A stretch of DNA of 64,000 bases from Agromyces sp. CF514 (GCF_900113185.1 NZ_FOZD01000001.1:1922001-1986000), one strand, 5' to 3'; numbered from the stretch's first letter, positions 32,502 to 41,094 are shown. Program-made: numbers and translations. The notes: a model not told the origin generated them from the sequence alone.

Positions 32502-35423
32502 GTGACCGCTGCACAGCCGCAAGAACCGAGGATTTCGCGCCGCCGGGCGCCGATCGCCCTGACGATCGGGGTGTTGGCAGTGCTGGTGATCGCGTTCTTC
32601 GTGTTCACGGGCCTGTACGCCGACGTGCTCTGGTACGACCAGCTCGGGTTCCTCGAGGTGCTGACCACGCAGTGGGTCGCGCGTTCGGTGCTGTTCGTCA
32701 TCGGGTTCCTCGCGATGGCGGTGCCGGTGTGGGCCTCGATCCAGATCGCATACCGCACTCGTCCCGTGTACGCGAAGTTCAACTCGCAGCTCGATCGCTA
32801 TCAAGAGGTCTTCGAGCCGCTGCGCCGCCTCGCCATGTACGGCGTGCCGGTCGTGCTCGGCATCTTCGCGGGCGTCTCGACGTCGAGCCGCTGGGACCTC
32901 ACGCTCACCTGGCTGAACCGCACGCCGTTCGGCCAGACCGACCCGCAGTTCGGGTTCGACGTCGGGTTCTACGTGTTCGAACTGCCGTTCTACCGCTCGA
33001 TCATCGGGTTCGCATCGGCCGTCGTGCTGCTCTCGCTGCTGCTGGTCGCGGCGACCAACTACCTCTACGGGGCCATCCGCGTCAGCGGCCGCGAGGTCGT
33101 CATCTCGAAGTCGGCGCGCGTCCAGATCGCGATCACCGCCGGCCTCTACCTGCTCCTGCAGGGCGTCAGCATCTGGTTCGACCAGTACGCCACGGTGACC
33201 GAGACCGGTTCGCTCATCACGGGCGCCTCGTACACCGACGTGCACGCCGTGATCCCCGGGCGCCAGATCCTCGCCGTGGCGGCGGTCGGCGTGGCCATCC
33301 TCTTCATGGTCACCGCGATCATCGGCCGCTGGCGGCTGCCGCTCGTCGGCGTGGCGCTGCTCGTCGTCTCGAGCCTGCTCATCGGCTCCCTCTACCCGTG
33401 GGTGGTGCAGCGATTCCAGGTCGACCCGAGCCCCCGCACGCTCGAGGCCGAGTACATCCAGCGCAACATCGACCTCACACGCGACGCGTACGGCGTCTCG
33501 GACATCGAGGAGATCCCGTTCGAGGCGCAGACCACGGCCGAGCCCGGCGCGCTGCGCGCCGACGCCGAGACCACGGCCAACATCCGCCTCATGGACCCGC
33601 TCGTCATCAGCCCCGCGTTCCAGCAGCTCGAGCAGTTCCGCCAGTACTACCAGTTCCCCGACGCGCTCGACGTCGACCGCTACGAGATCGACGGCAAGAC
33701 GCAGGACACGGTGGTCGCCGTGCGCGACCTGCGGGTCTCCGGCCTCGGCGACGCGGAGACCTGGTACAACTCGCACATCGTCTACACGCACGGCTACGGC
33801 CTCGTGGCGGCGGCGGGCAACCAGCGCTCGGCCGGCGGCCAGCCGGTGTTCGTGCAGTCCGGCATCCCGTCGACGGGCGCCCTCGGCGAATTCGAGCCGC
33901 GCGTCTACTTCGGCGAGACCTCGCCCGACTACTCGATCGTCGGCTCGCCCGAGGGCACCAAGCCCGTCGAGCTCGACTATCCTGCCGGCGGCGAGAACGA
34001 CGAGCAGACGCAGACCACGTTCGATGGCGACGGCGGGCCGAAGCTCGACAACGTGTTCACCAAGCTCGTCTACGCGCTGAAGTTCCAGTCCGAGCAGATC
34101 TTCCTCTCCGACGCCGTGAACACCTCGTCGCAGATCCTCTACGACCGCGACCCGATCGAGCGCGTGCGCAAGGTGGCGCCCTACCTCACGACCGACTCCG
34201 ACGCCTACCCGTCGGTCGTCGACGGTCGCGTGGTGTGGATCGTCGACGCGTACACCCTGACCGACCAGTACCCGTACTCGAACAAGGTCAGCATGAGCGA
34301 GGCCATCGCCGACAGCGAGAGCCTGCCGCAGACGCTCCCGTTCGACGAGGTCAACTACATCCGCAACTCGGTCAAGGCCACGGTCGACGCCTACGACGGA
34401 TCGGTCACGCTCTACGCGTGGGACGACGAGGACCCGATCCTCAAGACCTGGCAGAAGGTCTTCCCGTCGACCATCAAGCCGATGAGCGAGATGTCGGGCG
34501 ACCTGATGACCCACGTGCGCTACCCGGCCGACCTGTTCAAGATGCAGCGTGCCGTGCTCGGGCGATACCACGTGACCGACGCCGGCGCCTTCTACTCGCG
34601 TGAAGACGCGTGGACCACTCCGAAGGAGCCGACCGAGCCCGCCAACACGACGCTCCTGCAGCCGCCGTACTACCTGACGATGCAGATGCCGGGCCAAGAC
34701 ACGCCCTCGTACTCGCTCTACTCGACGTTCATCCCCGAAGCGAGCGGCGACCAGAGCCGCAACGTGCTCCGCGGATACCTCGCGGTCGACGCCGACGCCG
34801 GCAACACCGACGGCAAACGGGCGGGCGGCTACGGCAAGCTCAGGTTGCTGACCCTGCCCGAAGACGACAACGTGCCAGGTCCCGGCCAGGTGCAGGCGAC
34901 GTTCAACTCCGATCCGACGGTGTCGCAGTCGCTGAACCTGCTGAAGCAGGGCCAGTCCGACGTGATCAACGGCAACCTGCTCACGGTGCCGGTCGGCGGC
35001 GGTCTGCTCTACGTGCAGCCGGTCTTCGTCAAGTCCACGGGCAACACGAGCTACCCGCTCCTGCAGAAGGTGCTCGTGGCGTTCGGCGACGACATCGCGT
35101 TCCAGGACACGCTCGACCTCGCACTCGACGTGCTGTTCGGCGGCGACTCCGGTGCGGATGCCGGTGACAACGCCGTCGATCCCGGCAACACCGGTGAGAC
35201 CCCGACCGAAGGCGATGGATCCGGCGACGGCTCGACCGATGGCTCGACGGGCGGCAGCGGCGAGAGCGCCGAGATGCAGCAGCTGCTGCGGGATGCATCC
35301 GGATTCCTGAAGGCGAAGCAGGCGGCCCTCGCCGACGGCGACTGGGCGGCCTACGGCGCGGCCGACGCGCAGCTCGCCGAGACGATCGCGAAGATGCTGG
35401 CGCTCGCCGACGGCGGGCAGTAG
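32502..35423 (+). CDS. UPF0182 family large membrane protein
   Basis: The 973-residue protein has about seven N-terminal membrane helices (to about residue 300) and then a large extracytoplasmic domain. Family landmarks include LYADVLWYDQLGFLEVLTTQW and FGFDVGFYVFELPFYRS early on, and YPADLFKMQRAVLGRYHVTDAGAFYSREDAW later. The linker GDGSGDGSTDGSTGGSGES near the C-terminus is low-complexity. The function is unknown. It is conserved across actinobacteria downstream of the PDZ protease (recalled Rv3193c), suggesting they act together on the envelope. GTG 32502 has GAGG upstream; ATG 32490 is the alternative. Confidence 0.9.
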   Translation: MTAAQPQEPRISRRRAPIALTIGVLAVLVIAFFVFTGLYADVLWYDQLGFLEVLTTQWVARSVLFVIGFLAMAVPVWASIQIAYRTRPVYAKFNSQLDRYQEVFEPLRRLAMYGVPVVLGIFAGVSTSSRWDLTLTWLNRTPFGQTDPQFGFDVGFYVFELPFYRSIIGFASAVVLLSLLLVAATNYLYGAIRVSGREVVISKSARVQIAITAGLYLLLQGVSIWFDQYATVTETGSLITGASYTDVHAVIPGRQILAVAAVGVAILFMVTAIIGRWRLPLVGVALLVVSSLLIGSLYPWVVQRFQVDPSPRTLEAEYIQRNIDLTRDAYGVSDIEEIPFEAQTTAEPGALRADAETTANIRLMDPLVISPAFQQLEQFRQYYQFPDALDVDRYEIDGKTQDTVVAVRDLRVSGLGDAETWYNSHIVYTHGYGLVAAAGNQRSAGGQPVFVQSGIPSTGALGEFEPRVYFGETSPDYSIVGSPEGTKPVELDYPAGGENDEQTQTTFDGDGGPKLDNVFTKLVYALKFQSEQIFLSDAVNTSSQILYDRDPIERVRKVAPYLTTDSDAYPSVVDGRVVWIVDAYTLTDQYPYSNKVSMSEAIADSESLPQTLPFDEVNYIRNSVKATVDAYDGSVTLYAWDDEDPILKTWQKVFPSTIKPMSEMSGDLMTHVRYPADLFKMQRAVLGRYHVTDAGAFYSREDAWTTPKEPTEPANTTLLQPPYYLTMQMPGQDTPSYSLYSTFIPEASGDQSRNVLRGYLAVDADAGNTDGKRAGGYGKLRLLTLPEDDNVPGPGQVQATFNSDPTVSQSLNLLKQGQSDVINGNLLTVPVGGGLLYVQPVFVKSTGNTSYPLLQKVLVAFGDDIAFQDTLDLALDVLFGGDSGADAGDNAVDPGNTGETPTEGDGSGDGSTDGSTGGSGESAEMQQLLRDASGFLKAKQAALADGDWAAYGAADAQLAETIAKMLALADGGQ

Positions 35424-35469
35424 CGAGCGGGCGTCCGGGGCTCGTCCTCGCGATCGACCCGAGAACGAC

Positions 35470-35500
35470 CGATGGCCGGCAGGATACCTGCCGGCCATCG
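35470..35500. terminator. Bidirectional terminator (14-bp perfect stem)
   Basis: The arm at 35470-35483 pairs perfectly with 35487-35500 across a three-base ATA loop. It lies between the convergent UPF0182 and chitinase genes. Confidence 0.8.
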
Positions 35501-35565
35501 TCGTGCGTGCCCGCGTGCCGTGCATCTCGCGCCGGGAGCGATGGCGCGCGAGGCCGGCCGAACCG

Positions 35566-36963
35566 TCAGTCGAGCGGACCTTCGGGTCCGTCGCGGAGGG
35601 CATCGCCGAGCGAGTCGCCCAGTTCGTTGCGGTAGTCGCCCGAGAGGTCCCACCACATGGCGCCGCCGTATCCGGCCTGCGTCAGCCATTCGGCCTTCGC
35701 CGTCACCGATGCCGGGTCGTCGAGGCTCCACCAGTCGCCCGTCGAGGCGTCGTAGCGCCATGAGGCGCCGACCGTCGGGTCGAAGTAGGCGGTGCCGACT
35801 TCGCGCAGGTCGGAGTAGGGCTTCGTGCCGATCCACCCGGTGGCGCTCTGCCAGGCGTCGTCGCCGACCGTGACGCCGGTCCACCCGGTGCCGTAGGCCG
35901 CGAGACCGGCGTTCAGCTGCTCCGGTGCCGCCCCGGCGTTCAGGTACATGCCGACGGCGCCGTCGAGGCCGAGCCCCCAGTTCTCGGTACCGTCGGGGTG
36001 CAGGTTGCCCTGGTGTCCGGTCTTGTCGGGCACCCAGCCGCCGTGGAAGTCGTAGCCCTGCACGTTCAGGAAGTCGACCGACGCGAACAGGCGCGGGTCG
36101 AGCCATCCGCCCTGCCCGGCATTCCATCCGCCGGCGGGAGCGAACGCCGTGAGCAGGTAGTCCGACCGCGTCTTCTTGCCGTAGGCGTCGAGCTGGGCGC
36201 GGAACTCCTCCATGAGCGCGAGGAAGTTCTCCTTGTCGACGGACGGGTCGGGGCTCGAGCTCGGCACCTCGCCGCCGGTGACCGGCCACTCCCAGTCGAT
36301 GTCGATGCCGTCGAAGATGCCTGCCGCGGCTCCCTTGCCGCCCTGCTTGCCGACGACGGGGAGGTTGCCCTTCAGGTACACGTCGATGCAGCTCGAGACG
36401 AGCTTCGCGCGGCTCTCGGGGGTCGCGGCGGCGGCGGAGAAGTTGTCGGACCAGGTCCAGCCGCCGAGCGAGACGAGGATCTTCGTGTCGGGGCTCTGCT
36501 CCTTCAGTTTGCGGAGTTGGTTGAAGTTGCCGGCGAGCTTCTGGTTCTTGGAGTCCTTCTTGCCGTCGACCGAGTCGCCGGCCGAGACGAGCCGCAGGTA
36601 GTCGTTCTGCGCGTCGCCCTCGCCCGGTGTGTTCGTGATCTCGCAGGTGAGGTTCGACGTCACGTTGCCGAAGGCGTAGTTGATGTGCGTGATGTCCTCG
36701 ATGGCACCCGTCGTGAGGAGATCCTCGACCTGGTAGTCGCGGGTCACGGGGGAGTCCGCCATGAGGTAGCCGACGGCGCGGTACCCGTTGATGTCCTCGG
36801 GGCCGGCCGAGTGCGGATGCTTGCGATGGTCGCCGTGGTGGCCATGACCGCCCCGGTCGTCGCCACCTCCGTGCGCGAGGGCGGGGGAGACGGCGGATGC
36901 CGCGACGAGCGCGGTCGCGGCGGCGGCGATGGCCGCGGTTCTGATCAGGTGACGCTTCGGCAT
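35566..36963 (-). CDS. Secreted GH18 chitinase
   Basis: The 465-residue protein has an N-terminal export signal (KRHLIRTAAIAAAATALVAASAVSPALAHG) and a His/Asp-rich stretch just after it. The GH18 barrel follows: HINYAFGNV, ILVSLGGWTWSDNF, the catalytic DGIDIDWEWP with Glu225, and a late GGAMWWDLSGDY motif. It would cleave beta-1,4-N-acetylglucosamine polymers outside the cell. ATG 36963 was chosen because GAGG lies six bases upstream, overlapping an in-frame ATG at 36975. No carbohydrate-binding module is apparent. Confidence 0.9.
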   Translation of the reverse strand: MPKRHLIRTAAIAAAATALVAASAVSPALAHGGGDDRGGHGHHGDHRKHPHSAGPEDINGYRAVGYLMADSPVTRDYQVEDLLTTGAIEDITHINYAFGNVTSNLTCEITNTPGEGDAQNDYLRLVSAGDSVDGKKDSKNQKLAGNFNQLRKLKEQSPDTKILVSLGGWTWSDNFSAAAATPESRAKLVSSCIDVYLKGNLPVVGKQGGKGAAAGIFDGIDIDWEWPVTGGEVPSSSPDPSVDKENFLALMEEFRAQLDAYGKKTRSDYLLTAFAPAGGWNAGQGGWLDPRLFASVDFLNVQGYDFHGGWVPDKTGHQGNLHPDGTENWGLGLDGAVGMYLNAGAAPEQLNAGLAAYGTGWTGVTVGDDAWQSATGWIGTKPYSDLREVGTAYFDPTVGASWRYDASTGDWWSLDDPASVTAKAEWLTQAGYGGAMWWDLSGDYRNELGDSLGDALRDGPEGPLD

Positions 36964-37024
36964 GTGAATCCTCATCGATCGGTGTGCCCGCACGGCACGA
37001 CGCCGTGCGATTGCGGCGACGCTA

Positions 37025-37057
37025 CCAACCGGGAGCACCGGTTTGGAAGGAGTCCTT
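37025..37057. promoter_or_regulatory. Inverted repeats upstream of the chitinase (candidate operator)
   Basis: CCAACCGG (from 37025) pairs with CCGGTTTGG (to 37046), and the adjacent AAGGAGTCCTT (37047-37057) is a second near-perfect palindrome. Both lie about 62-94 bases upstream of the chitinase start, a plausible repressor or activator site. The remainder of 36976-37200 holds no gene. Confidence 0.35.
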
Positions 37058-37159
37058 ACAATAACTGGGAGAACCGCAACGGAATCCGCCTCCTGCTGTC
37101 GGGCGTCCATAGCTGATGCACAGGTGCGTGCGTATGCTGCAACGCGTCGAGGCCTCGAT

Positions 37160-37188
37160 TTGTGAGGTCAAAAGTCCCGTGCTAGGTT
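37160..37188 (+). promoter_or_regulatory. Promoter of the first initiator tRNA
   Basis: TTGTGA (37160-37165), a 17-base spacer and TAGGTT (37183-37188) form a good housekeeping sigma promoter. The predicted start is within a few bases of the tRNA 5' end. Confidence 0.65.
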
Positions 37189-37200
37189 TATCTCTTGTGC

Positions 37201-37274
37201 CGCGGGGTGGAGCAGTTCGGTAGCTCGCTGGGCTCATAACCCAGAGGTCGTAGGTTCAAATCCTGCCCCCGCAA
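37201..37274 (+). tRNA. tRNA-fMet (CAT), copy 1
   Basis: The cloverleaf starts CGCGGGG and closes with CCCCGCA plus discriminator A. The unpaired C1:A72 and the three G:C pairs flanking CTCATAA in the anticodon stem are initiator-specific. The T-arm is GTAGG-TTCAAAT-CCTGC. CCA is not encoded (CCG follows). A strong terminator follows. Confidence 0.95.
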
Positions 37275-37298
37275 CCGAAGCGGTATGCATATCGCACG

Positions 37299-37336
37299 AA
37301 AAGGCCGGGATCGAAGCAATTCGATCCCGGCCTTTT
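37299..37336 (+). terminator. Rho-independent terminator of tRNA-fMet copy 1
   Basis: A 17-bp stem (37299-37315 with 37320-37336) closes on a GCAA tetraloop and ends in TTTT. It also faces the convergent TPR-like gene. Confidence 0.9.
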
Positions 37337-37399
37337 CGCTTGCGTCCGAGACTCTCGCGACGGCCGACCCGCGCCTGACGGGCCCGCCGGCATTCGCCG

Positions 37400-38929
37400 T
37401 CAGGCCTGCCCGATCTGCAGTCGGACGCCGTCGAGTGAGAGCGTGCAGTCGGCCTCGTCCGACGATGGGCGATCGACACGCAGGGTGTGGAGACGGTCGT
37501 CGATCACGAGCGGCAGGTCGACGGCGCCGCCCTGCGCGAGTTGCAGGAGCAGCGCTTCTCGCCCTCCGGTGAGGTGCGCGCTGTGTCGGCGGGTGTCGAC
37601 CACCAGGGCCCACGCATGTGCGGCGGAGGTGATCGAGAAGGTCCGAGCCGTTCTCGTCCGTCGGGTCTGGTCGACCCGAACCGCGGGGAGCCAGTCCATC
37701 GCCCGTGCCGGAGCGCGCGCGACGGCATCTGCGACGGCGAACATCGGGCTTCTCGGCGCGGCGAGCACGAGCGGCACGACGAAGGCCGGGAACGAGACGG
37801 GCGACGGCGGAATCGATGCATCCGTCACGGCGTCTTGCGCGAGGGCTGACATCGCCGCCGTCCACGTGCCGTGCAGGATGAGCAGTTCGTCGAGGGTGAA
37901 GACGAGCGGCGAGAGATCGGCGAACGGCGTGTCCGGCTGGGTCCAGGTCGTGCGCTGCAGCGCGAACTCGTCGATCCGTGGTCGCAGCCACGCCGCGAAT
38001 CGCGCTGCATCCGACAGCCAGTCCGTGGTGAAGATGATGCCGCAGATCGCCGCGAGTTCGCGCACGGTCGCCGCCGTTCGCGGCGTCGGCAGCGGCGTCT
38101 GGCGAGTCCACGAGAGGTAGGCGAGCAGACCCGGGTCGATCGGCACGGAGCGGGCGAGGGTCGCGTTCGCCTGCGCGGCGAGCGCGGTCGCCGCGCGCAG
38201 GTGGTGGTCGTGGAGCAGTTCACGCTGCGCCTGTGCGGCGAGGTAGTCGTCGAGCCGGTCGGTGAGGCCCAACAGCTCGCTGGGGGCGTGCACTCGGCCG
38301 AGCACCAGGCCCGTCCCGTGAAGGGCATCGATCGCGGCTCTGAAGTACCCGTCGTGGTCGGGTGCGCGCAGGTGGAGGGCGAGCGCGACCTCGGGGACCT
38401 CGCCGTGTGCGGCACGGAACTCGTCGAGCACCTGCACTGCCGACTCGGATGTCCCTGCGGCGTCCGCGAGGTCGGCCATGAGCAAGGCGGCGGTCGCAGC
38501 CACCGGCGTCTGCTCACCGACGCCGTAGCGCATGGCGCCGAGGAGTCCCTCGACGGTCGCCTGGGTGCGGCCGAGGCTGAAAGCCGCCAGAGCCTTCACG
38601 AGGTGCGCTGCGGCCAGGTACGGGTAGGTGGCGATGCTCTGCTCCGCATCCCGAAGGGCCTCCTCGTGCCAGCCGTTCGAGTAGGCGTGCTCGGCTCGAT
38701 CGAGCAGCTCGTCGGCGGCGGTCCGGGTCGGTCGGCGGATCGCATCGAGGATGTCCTGGCTCGTGCCGTGGATTCGCTGCATCGACGCGGCGAGCGGCGC
38801 CAGGTCGAGCGTCAGCGGATCAGTCGTCGGAGCGCCGCCCCGAGCGAACATCGCGTCGAACAGGCGGTTGGCGCCCACCTGTGCGAACTCGGCGATCACG
38901 GTGTCGAGATAGTCCGCTTCGTCGGCCAT
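37400..38929 (-). CDS. TPR-like hypothetical protein
   Basis: The 509-residue cytosolic protein has no signal or membrane segment. Residues about 70-190 form helical pairs resembling tetratricopeptide repeats (AADELLDRAEHAYSNGWHEEA, DAEQSIATYPYLAAAHLVKALAAFSLGR). The rest is helical and then beta-rich at the C-terminus (LPLVIDDRLHTLRVDRPS). No enzyme motif is seen and I do not recognise the family. ATG 38929 is preceded by GGAGGTGATCGGCC, a strong Shine-Dalgarno. It sits alone between the two initiator tRNA genes. Confidence 0.75.
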   Translation of the reverse strand: MADEADYLDTVIAEFAQVGANRLFDAMFARGGAPTTDPLTLDLAPLAASMQRIHGTSQDILDAIRRPTRTAADELLDRAEHAYSNGWHEEALRDAEQSIATYPYLAAAHLVKALAAFSLGRTQATVEGLLGAMRYGVGEQTPVAATAALLMADLADAAGTSESAVQVLDEFRAAHGEVPEVALALHLRAPDHDGYFRAAIDALHGTGLVLGRVHAPSELLGLTDRLDDYLAAQAQRELLHDHHLRAATALAAQANATLARSVPIDPGLLAYLSWTRQTPLPTPRTAATVRELAAICGIIFTTDWLSDAARFAAWLRPRIDEFALQRTTWTQPDTPFADLSPLVFTLDELLILHGTWTAAMSALAQDAVTDASIPPSPVSFPAFVVPLVLAAPRSPMFAVADAVARAPARAMDWLPAVRVDQTRRTRTARTFSITSAAHAWALVVDTRRHSAHLTGGREALLLQLAQGGAVDLPLVIDDRLHTLRVDRPSSDEADCTLSLDGVRLQIGQA

Positions 38930-39255
38930 GGCCGATCACCTCCGCGAGCAGTGCGGGATCGAGGCGCTCGGTCGATTCGGTCGACGTCGCAGGCCGGGCA
39001 TCGAGAGGCCTCGGCCACACGCTACTCCCGAGCCGTCGTGCGCGGTACAGGGGCGCCCCTGACCCGTTCGTCGACCGTCCAGCGGATGCGGCGCGACGGA
39101 ACCATCGGGCCTGCGCGGCGCCGGACGCCTCGGCGCCGGCACGCACCGCGTCGGGATCACGCGGCGAGCCGTCAGGAATCGAGAAGCGCGCGAGCGCTGG
39201 GCACCGTAGCGTGGGATCGAGATGGAGCGGAACCCACCGCACAACAGGAGGAATC
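38930..39255. other. Intergenic region without a recognisable gene
   Basis: This is 326 bases between two divergent genes. Open frames through it lack starts with ribosome-binding sites and show no recognisable protein. It presumably holds the promoters of both neighbours; only CAGGAGG before 39256 is clear. Confidence 0.6.
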
Positions 39256-39702
39256 ATGAGCGACGTTCGGGACACCAAGACGGGGTTCAGCGATGAGGAG
39301 CGTGCGGCGATGCAGCAGCGCGCCGAGGAGATCCGCCAGACGAAGGGCCTGAAGGGCGCCGCGAAGCTTGCGAAGGAGGTCGAGGCGTGCGTCGCCGCGA
39401 TCGACGGGCTCGAGGGCGTCGACAAGGAGATCGGCGTGCTCCTGAACCGGGTCGTGGCTGAAGTCGCACCCGATCTCTCGCCGAAGACGTTCTACGGCTT
39501 TCCGGCCTACGCCGCCGACGGCAAGGTCGTCGTGTTCTACCAGCCCGCCTCGAAGTTCGGCACCAGGTACGGCACGGTCAACTTCGACGAGACGGCCCGT
39601 CTCGACGACGGCGACTTCTGGCCGACGTCGTTCGCGGTGCTCTCGGCCGGACCCGAGATCGAGGCACGGCTTCGGGAGCTCGTCCAGCGCGCGATCGCCT
39701 GA
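39256..39702 (+). CDS. DUF1801/YdhG-like small protein
   Basis: The 148-residue protein has a helical first half (SDEERAAMQQRAEEIRQTKG) and then LSPKTFYGFPAYAADGKVVVFYQPAS and YGTVNFDETARLDDGDFWPTSFAVL. The WYGFPAY-type core is characteristic of the DUF1801/YdhG iron-chaperone-like fold, although this form is diverged. The role is unknown. ATG 39256 has a perfect CAGGAGG six bases upstream. It lies in the islet between the two initiator tRNA genes. Confidence 0.75.
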   Translation: MSDVRDTKTGFSDEERAAMQQRAEEIRQTKGLKGAAKLAKEVEACVAAIDGLEGVDKEIGVLLNRVVAEVAPDLSPKTFYGFPAYAADGKVVVFYQPASKFGTRYGTVNFDETARLDDGDFWPTSFAVLSAGPEIEARLRELVQRAIA

Positions 39703-39810
39703 GTCGCCCGGCGATCAGAAAGGCCTGGGGGTCCGACCTCCAAGCGCCGCTTGCCGTGCAGGATCCCTGCCCGAACCCCGGATGTGGTCGGAGGCACCTC
39801 GCGGAGCCCG

Positions 39811-39816
39811 TATACT
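39811..39816 (+). promoter_or_regulatory. -10 element for initiator tRNA copy 2
   Basis: TATACT lies 43 bases before the tRNA. No good -35 is found at 17 bases, so this copy may be weaker or need an activator, and it would need 5' trimming. Confidence 0.5.
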
Positions 39817-39859
39817 GGACACAACGCAACAGCGTGCGACTTCGTTCCGGAGTCGCTGG

Positions 39860-39933
39860 CGCGGGGTGGAGCAGTTCGGTAGCTCGCTGGGCTCATAACC
39901 CAGAGGTCGCAGGTTCAAATCCTGTCCCCGCAA
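39860..39933 (+). tRNA. tRNA-fMet (CAT), copy 2
   Basis: It is identical to copy 1 at 37201 except for two T-stem positions (GCAGG-TTCAAAT-CCTGT). The C1:A72 mismatch and the initiator anticodon stem are retained. CCA is not encoded. Confidence 0.95.
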
Positions 39934-39940
39934 CCGAAGA

Positions 39941-39978
39941 ACGAGGCCGTGATCAGGGAGGCCTGATCACGGCCTCGT
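39941..39978 (+). terminator. Terminator of tRNA-fMet copy 2
   Basis: A 17-bp perfect stem (39941-39957 with 39962-39978) with a GAGG loop is followed by TCGTTT. Confidence 0.9.
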
Positions 39979-40002
39979 TCGTTTCCCGGCCCTCGTTCGT
40001 TC

Positions 40003-40051
40003 CTCGGCTCGTTCGCCGCCGGCGGCGCGCCGAGACGCCGAGCGAGCCGAG
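40003..40051 (-). terminator. Terminator-like hairpin downstream of tetR-type gene
   Basis: CTCGGCTCG (40003-40011) pairs with CGAGCCGAG (40043-40051), with a second CGCCG-rich hairpin inside. It lies just downstream of the minus-strand regulator gene. Confidence 0.5.
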
Positions 40052-40068
40052 CCGAGCTGCGATTTCGG

Positions 40069-40689
40069 TCAGTTCGAGGCCGCTGCGCCCGCGATGACGA
40101 CCCGCAGGCAGTCGTCGAAGAGGTCGTCGGGACTGCGGCCGTCGGCGAAGTAGTCGGTGATGCCGGCGATCAGCGTGGGGTGGGTCGCGGTGAACTCGGC
40201 GAGATCCCATCCTGCGAGCGCCGCCTCGTCGGGGCGGGGCGCCTGCTCTTCGAGCACGTAGCCGACGGTGAAGCGCTCGATCGTCAGGGTGACGACGCGC
40301 GCGTGCCGCAACGGGACGCCCGCGGCGACGAGCGTGCTCATGGCGAGTTCCGAGATAGCGTTCATCGCAGCCGAGAGCTGTGCCGACGACAGCACGCGGG
40401 CTCCGTCGGGGTGGGCGAGCAGCGCTCGGCGGAGTCCGGACGCGAGGTCGGCCAGCCAGTCCTGCCATGACTCGTCGGGTGATGGTCGTGACATCCGCTG
40501 CACGAGGTCGGCGAGGATCGCGTCGGCGATCGCGGTGACGAGGGCGGCCTTGTTGGGCACGTGCCAGTACAGCGTGGGGGACTGCACGCCGAGGCGGGCG
40601 GCGAGCTTGCGGGTGGTCACGCCGTCGAGGCCCTCGGCGTCGAGGAGGGCGACGGCCTCGGCGACGACCTGTTGCCGATCCAGTGCCAT
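40069..40689 (-). CDS. TetR-family repressor with TetR_C-type ligand domain
   Basis: The 206-residue protein has an N-terminal helix-turn-helix (TTRKLAARLGVQSPTLYWHVPNKAAL, residues about 24-49) that closely resembles tetracycline repressor TetR, including the LYWHV-x-NK segment. The C-terminal domain is of the TetR_C type. ATG 40689 is followed by the usual DRQQVVAEAVALLD helix. Two tetO-like palindromes lie 38-72 bases upstream, so it most likely represses itself and the divergent small gene. The inducer is unknown; the neighbouring hydrolase and exporter genes hint at a toxic small molecule (inference). Confidence 0.9.
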   Translation of the reverse strand: MALDRQQVVAEAVALLDAEGLDGVTTRKLAARLGVQSPTLYWHVPNKAALVTAIADAILADLVQRMSRPSPDESWQDWLADLASGLRRALLAHPDGARVLSSAQLSAAMNAISELAMSTLVAAGVPLRHARVVTLTIERFTVGYVLEEQAPRPDEAALAGWDLAEFTATHPTLIAGITDYFADGRSPDDLFDDCLRVVIAGAAASN

Positions 40690-40726
40690 CGTTCCGCCCC
40701 TTCGGCTCAGCTCACCCGCCTGGCAC

Positions 40727-40741
40727 TCTATCAGTGGTAGA
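40727..40741. promoter_or_regulatory. tetO-like operator 1
   Basis: TCTATCA-G-TGGTAGA is a one-mismatch palindrome nearly identical to the core of Tn10 tetO (CTATCANTGATAG). Confidence 0.75.
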
Positions 40742-40744
40742 TTC

Positions 40745-40759
40745 TCTATCACCGGTAGA
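40745..40759. promoter_or_regulatory. tetO-like operator 2
   Basis: TCTATCA-C-CGGTAGA has flanking CTC/GAG extending the palindrome outward. Its centre is 18 bases from operator 1, and both sites share the TCTATCA half. Confidence 0.7.
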
Positions 40760-40802
40760 GAGCGGATGGCGCTGACGACCGGACAACGGAGAGGTGGAGG
40801 CC

Positions 40803-41057
40803 ATGTCGAAGGATCACGCGGCGATGCAGACCCTGCACGAGGCGACGCATCGCATGCCGGGCGTTCCCGGGCATCAGGAGCGGCCAGAAGGGCACCAGGG
40901 CGCCACCCGTCACGGGCGTGCCATGCAGGGCGGTGCGCGCGCGACCCGCGGTGTTCGCCCGCATCACAGTCCGGCCGCGGTGAACGCCCGCCCGCCGCGC
41001 GTGCTGGTGGGCTGGCAGAACCGGATCGCCGGACTGTTCGCGCGCAAGGGCGACTGA
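40803..41057 (+). CDS. Small His/Arg-rich protein behind tetO-like operators
   Basis: The 84-residue basic protein has eight or more histidines (MQTLHEATHRMPGVPGHQ, GVRPHHSPAAV) and ends LVGWQNRIAGLFARKGD, possibly an amphipathic helix. There is no similarity I recognise. Support for coding: GGAGAGG eight bases before ATG 40803, strongly G/C third codon positions, and a position immediately downstream of two operator-like palindromes divergent from the TetR gene. An in-frame GTG at 40794 would add three residues. The role could be metal binding or peptide-like, but that is speculation. Confidence 0.5.
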   Translation: MSKDHAAMQTLHEATHRMPGVPGHQERPEGHQGATRHGRAMQGGARATRGVRPHHSPAAVNARPPRVLVGWQNRIAGLFARKGD

Positions 41058-41094
41058 CCCGGCGGCCGCGCGGCGAAGGCGGTGCCCGTCGGAC

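Noticed and set aside
31887..35603. A 1238-residue minus-strand open frame
   Set aside because: It lies antisense to the UPF0182 gene, is Arg/Asp/His-rich without any domain, and reflects GC-rich codon mirroring.
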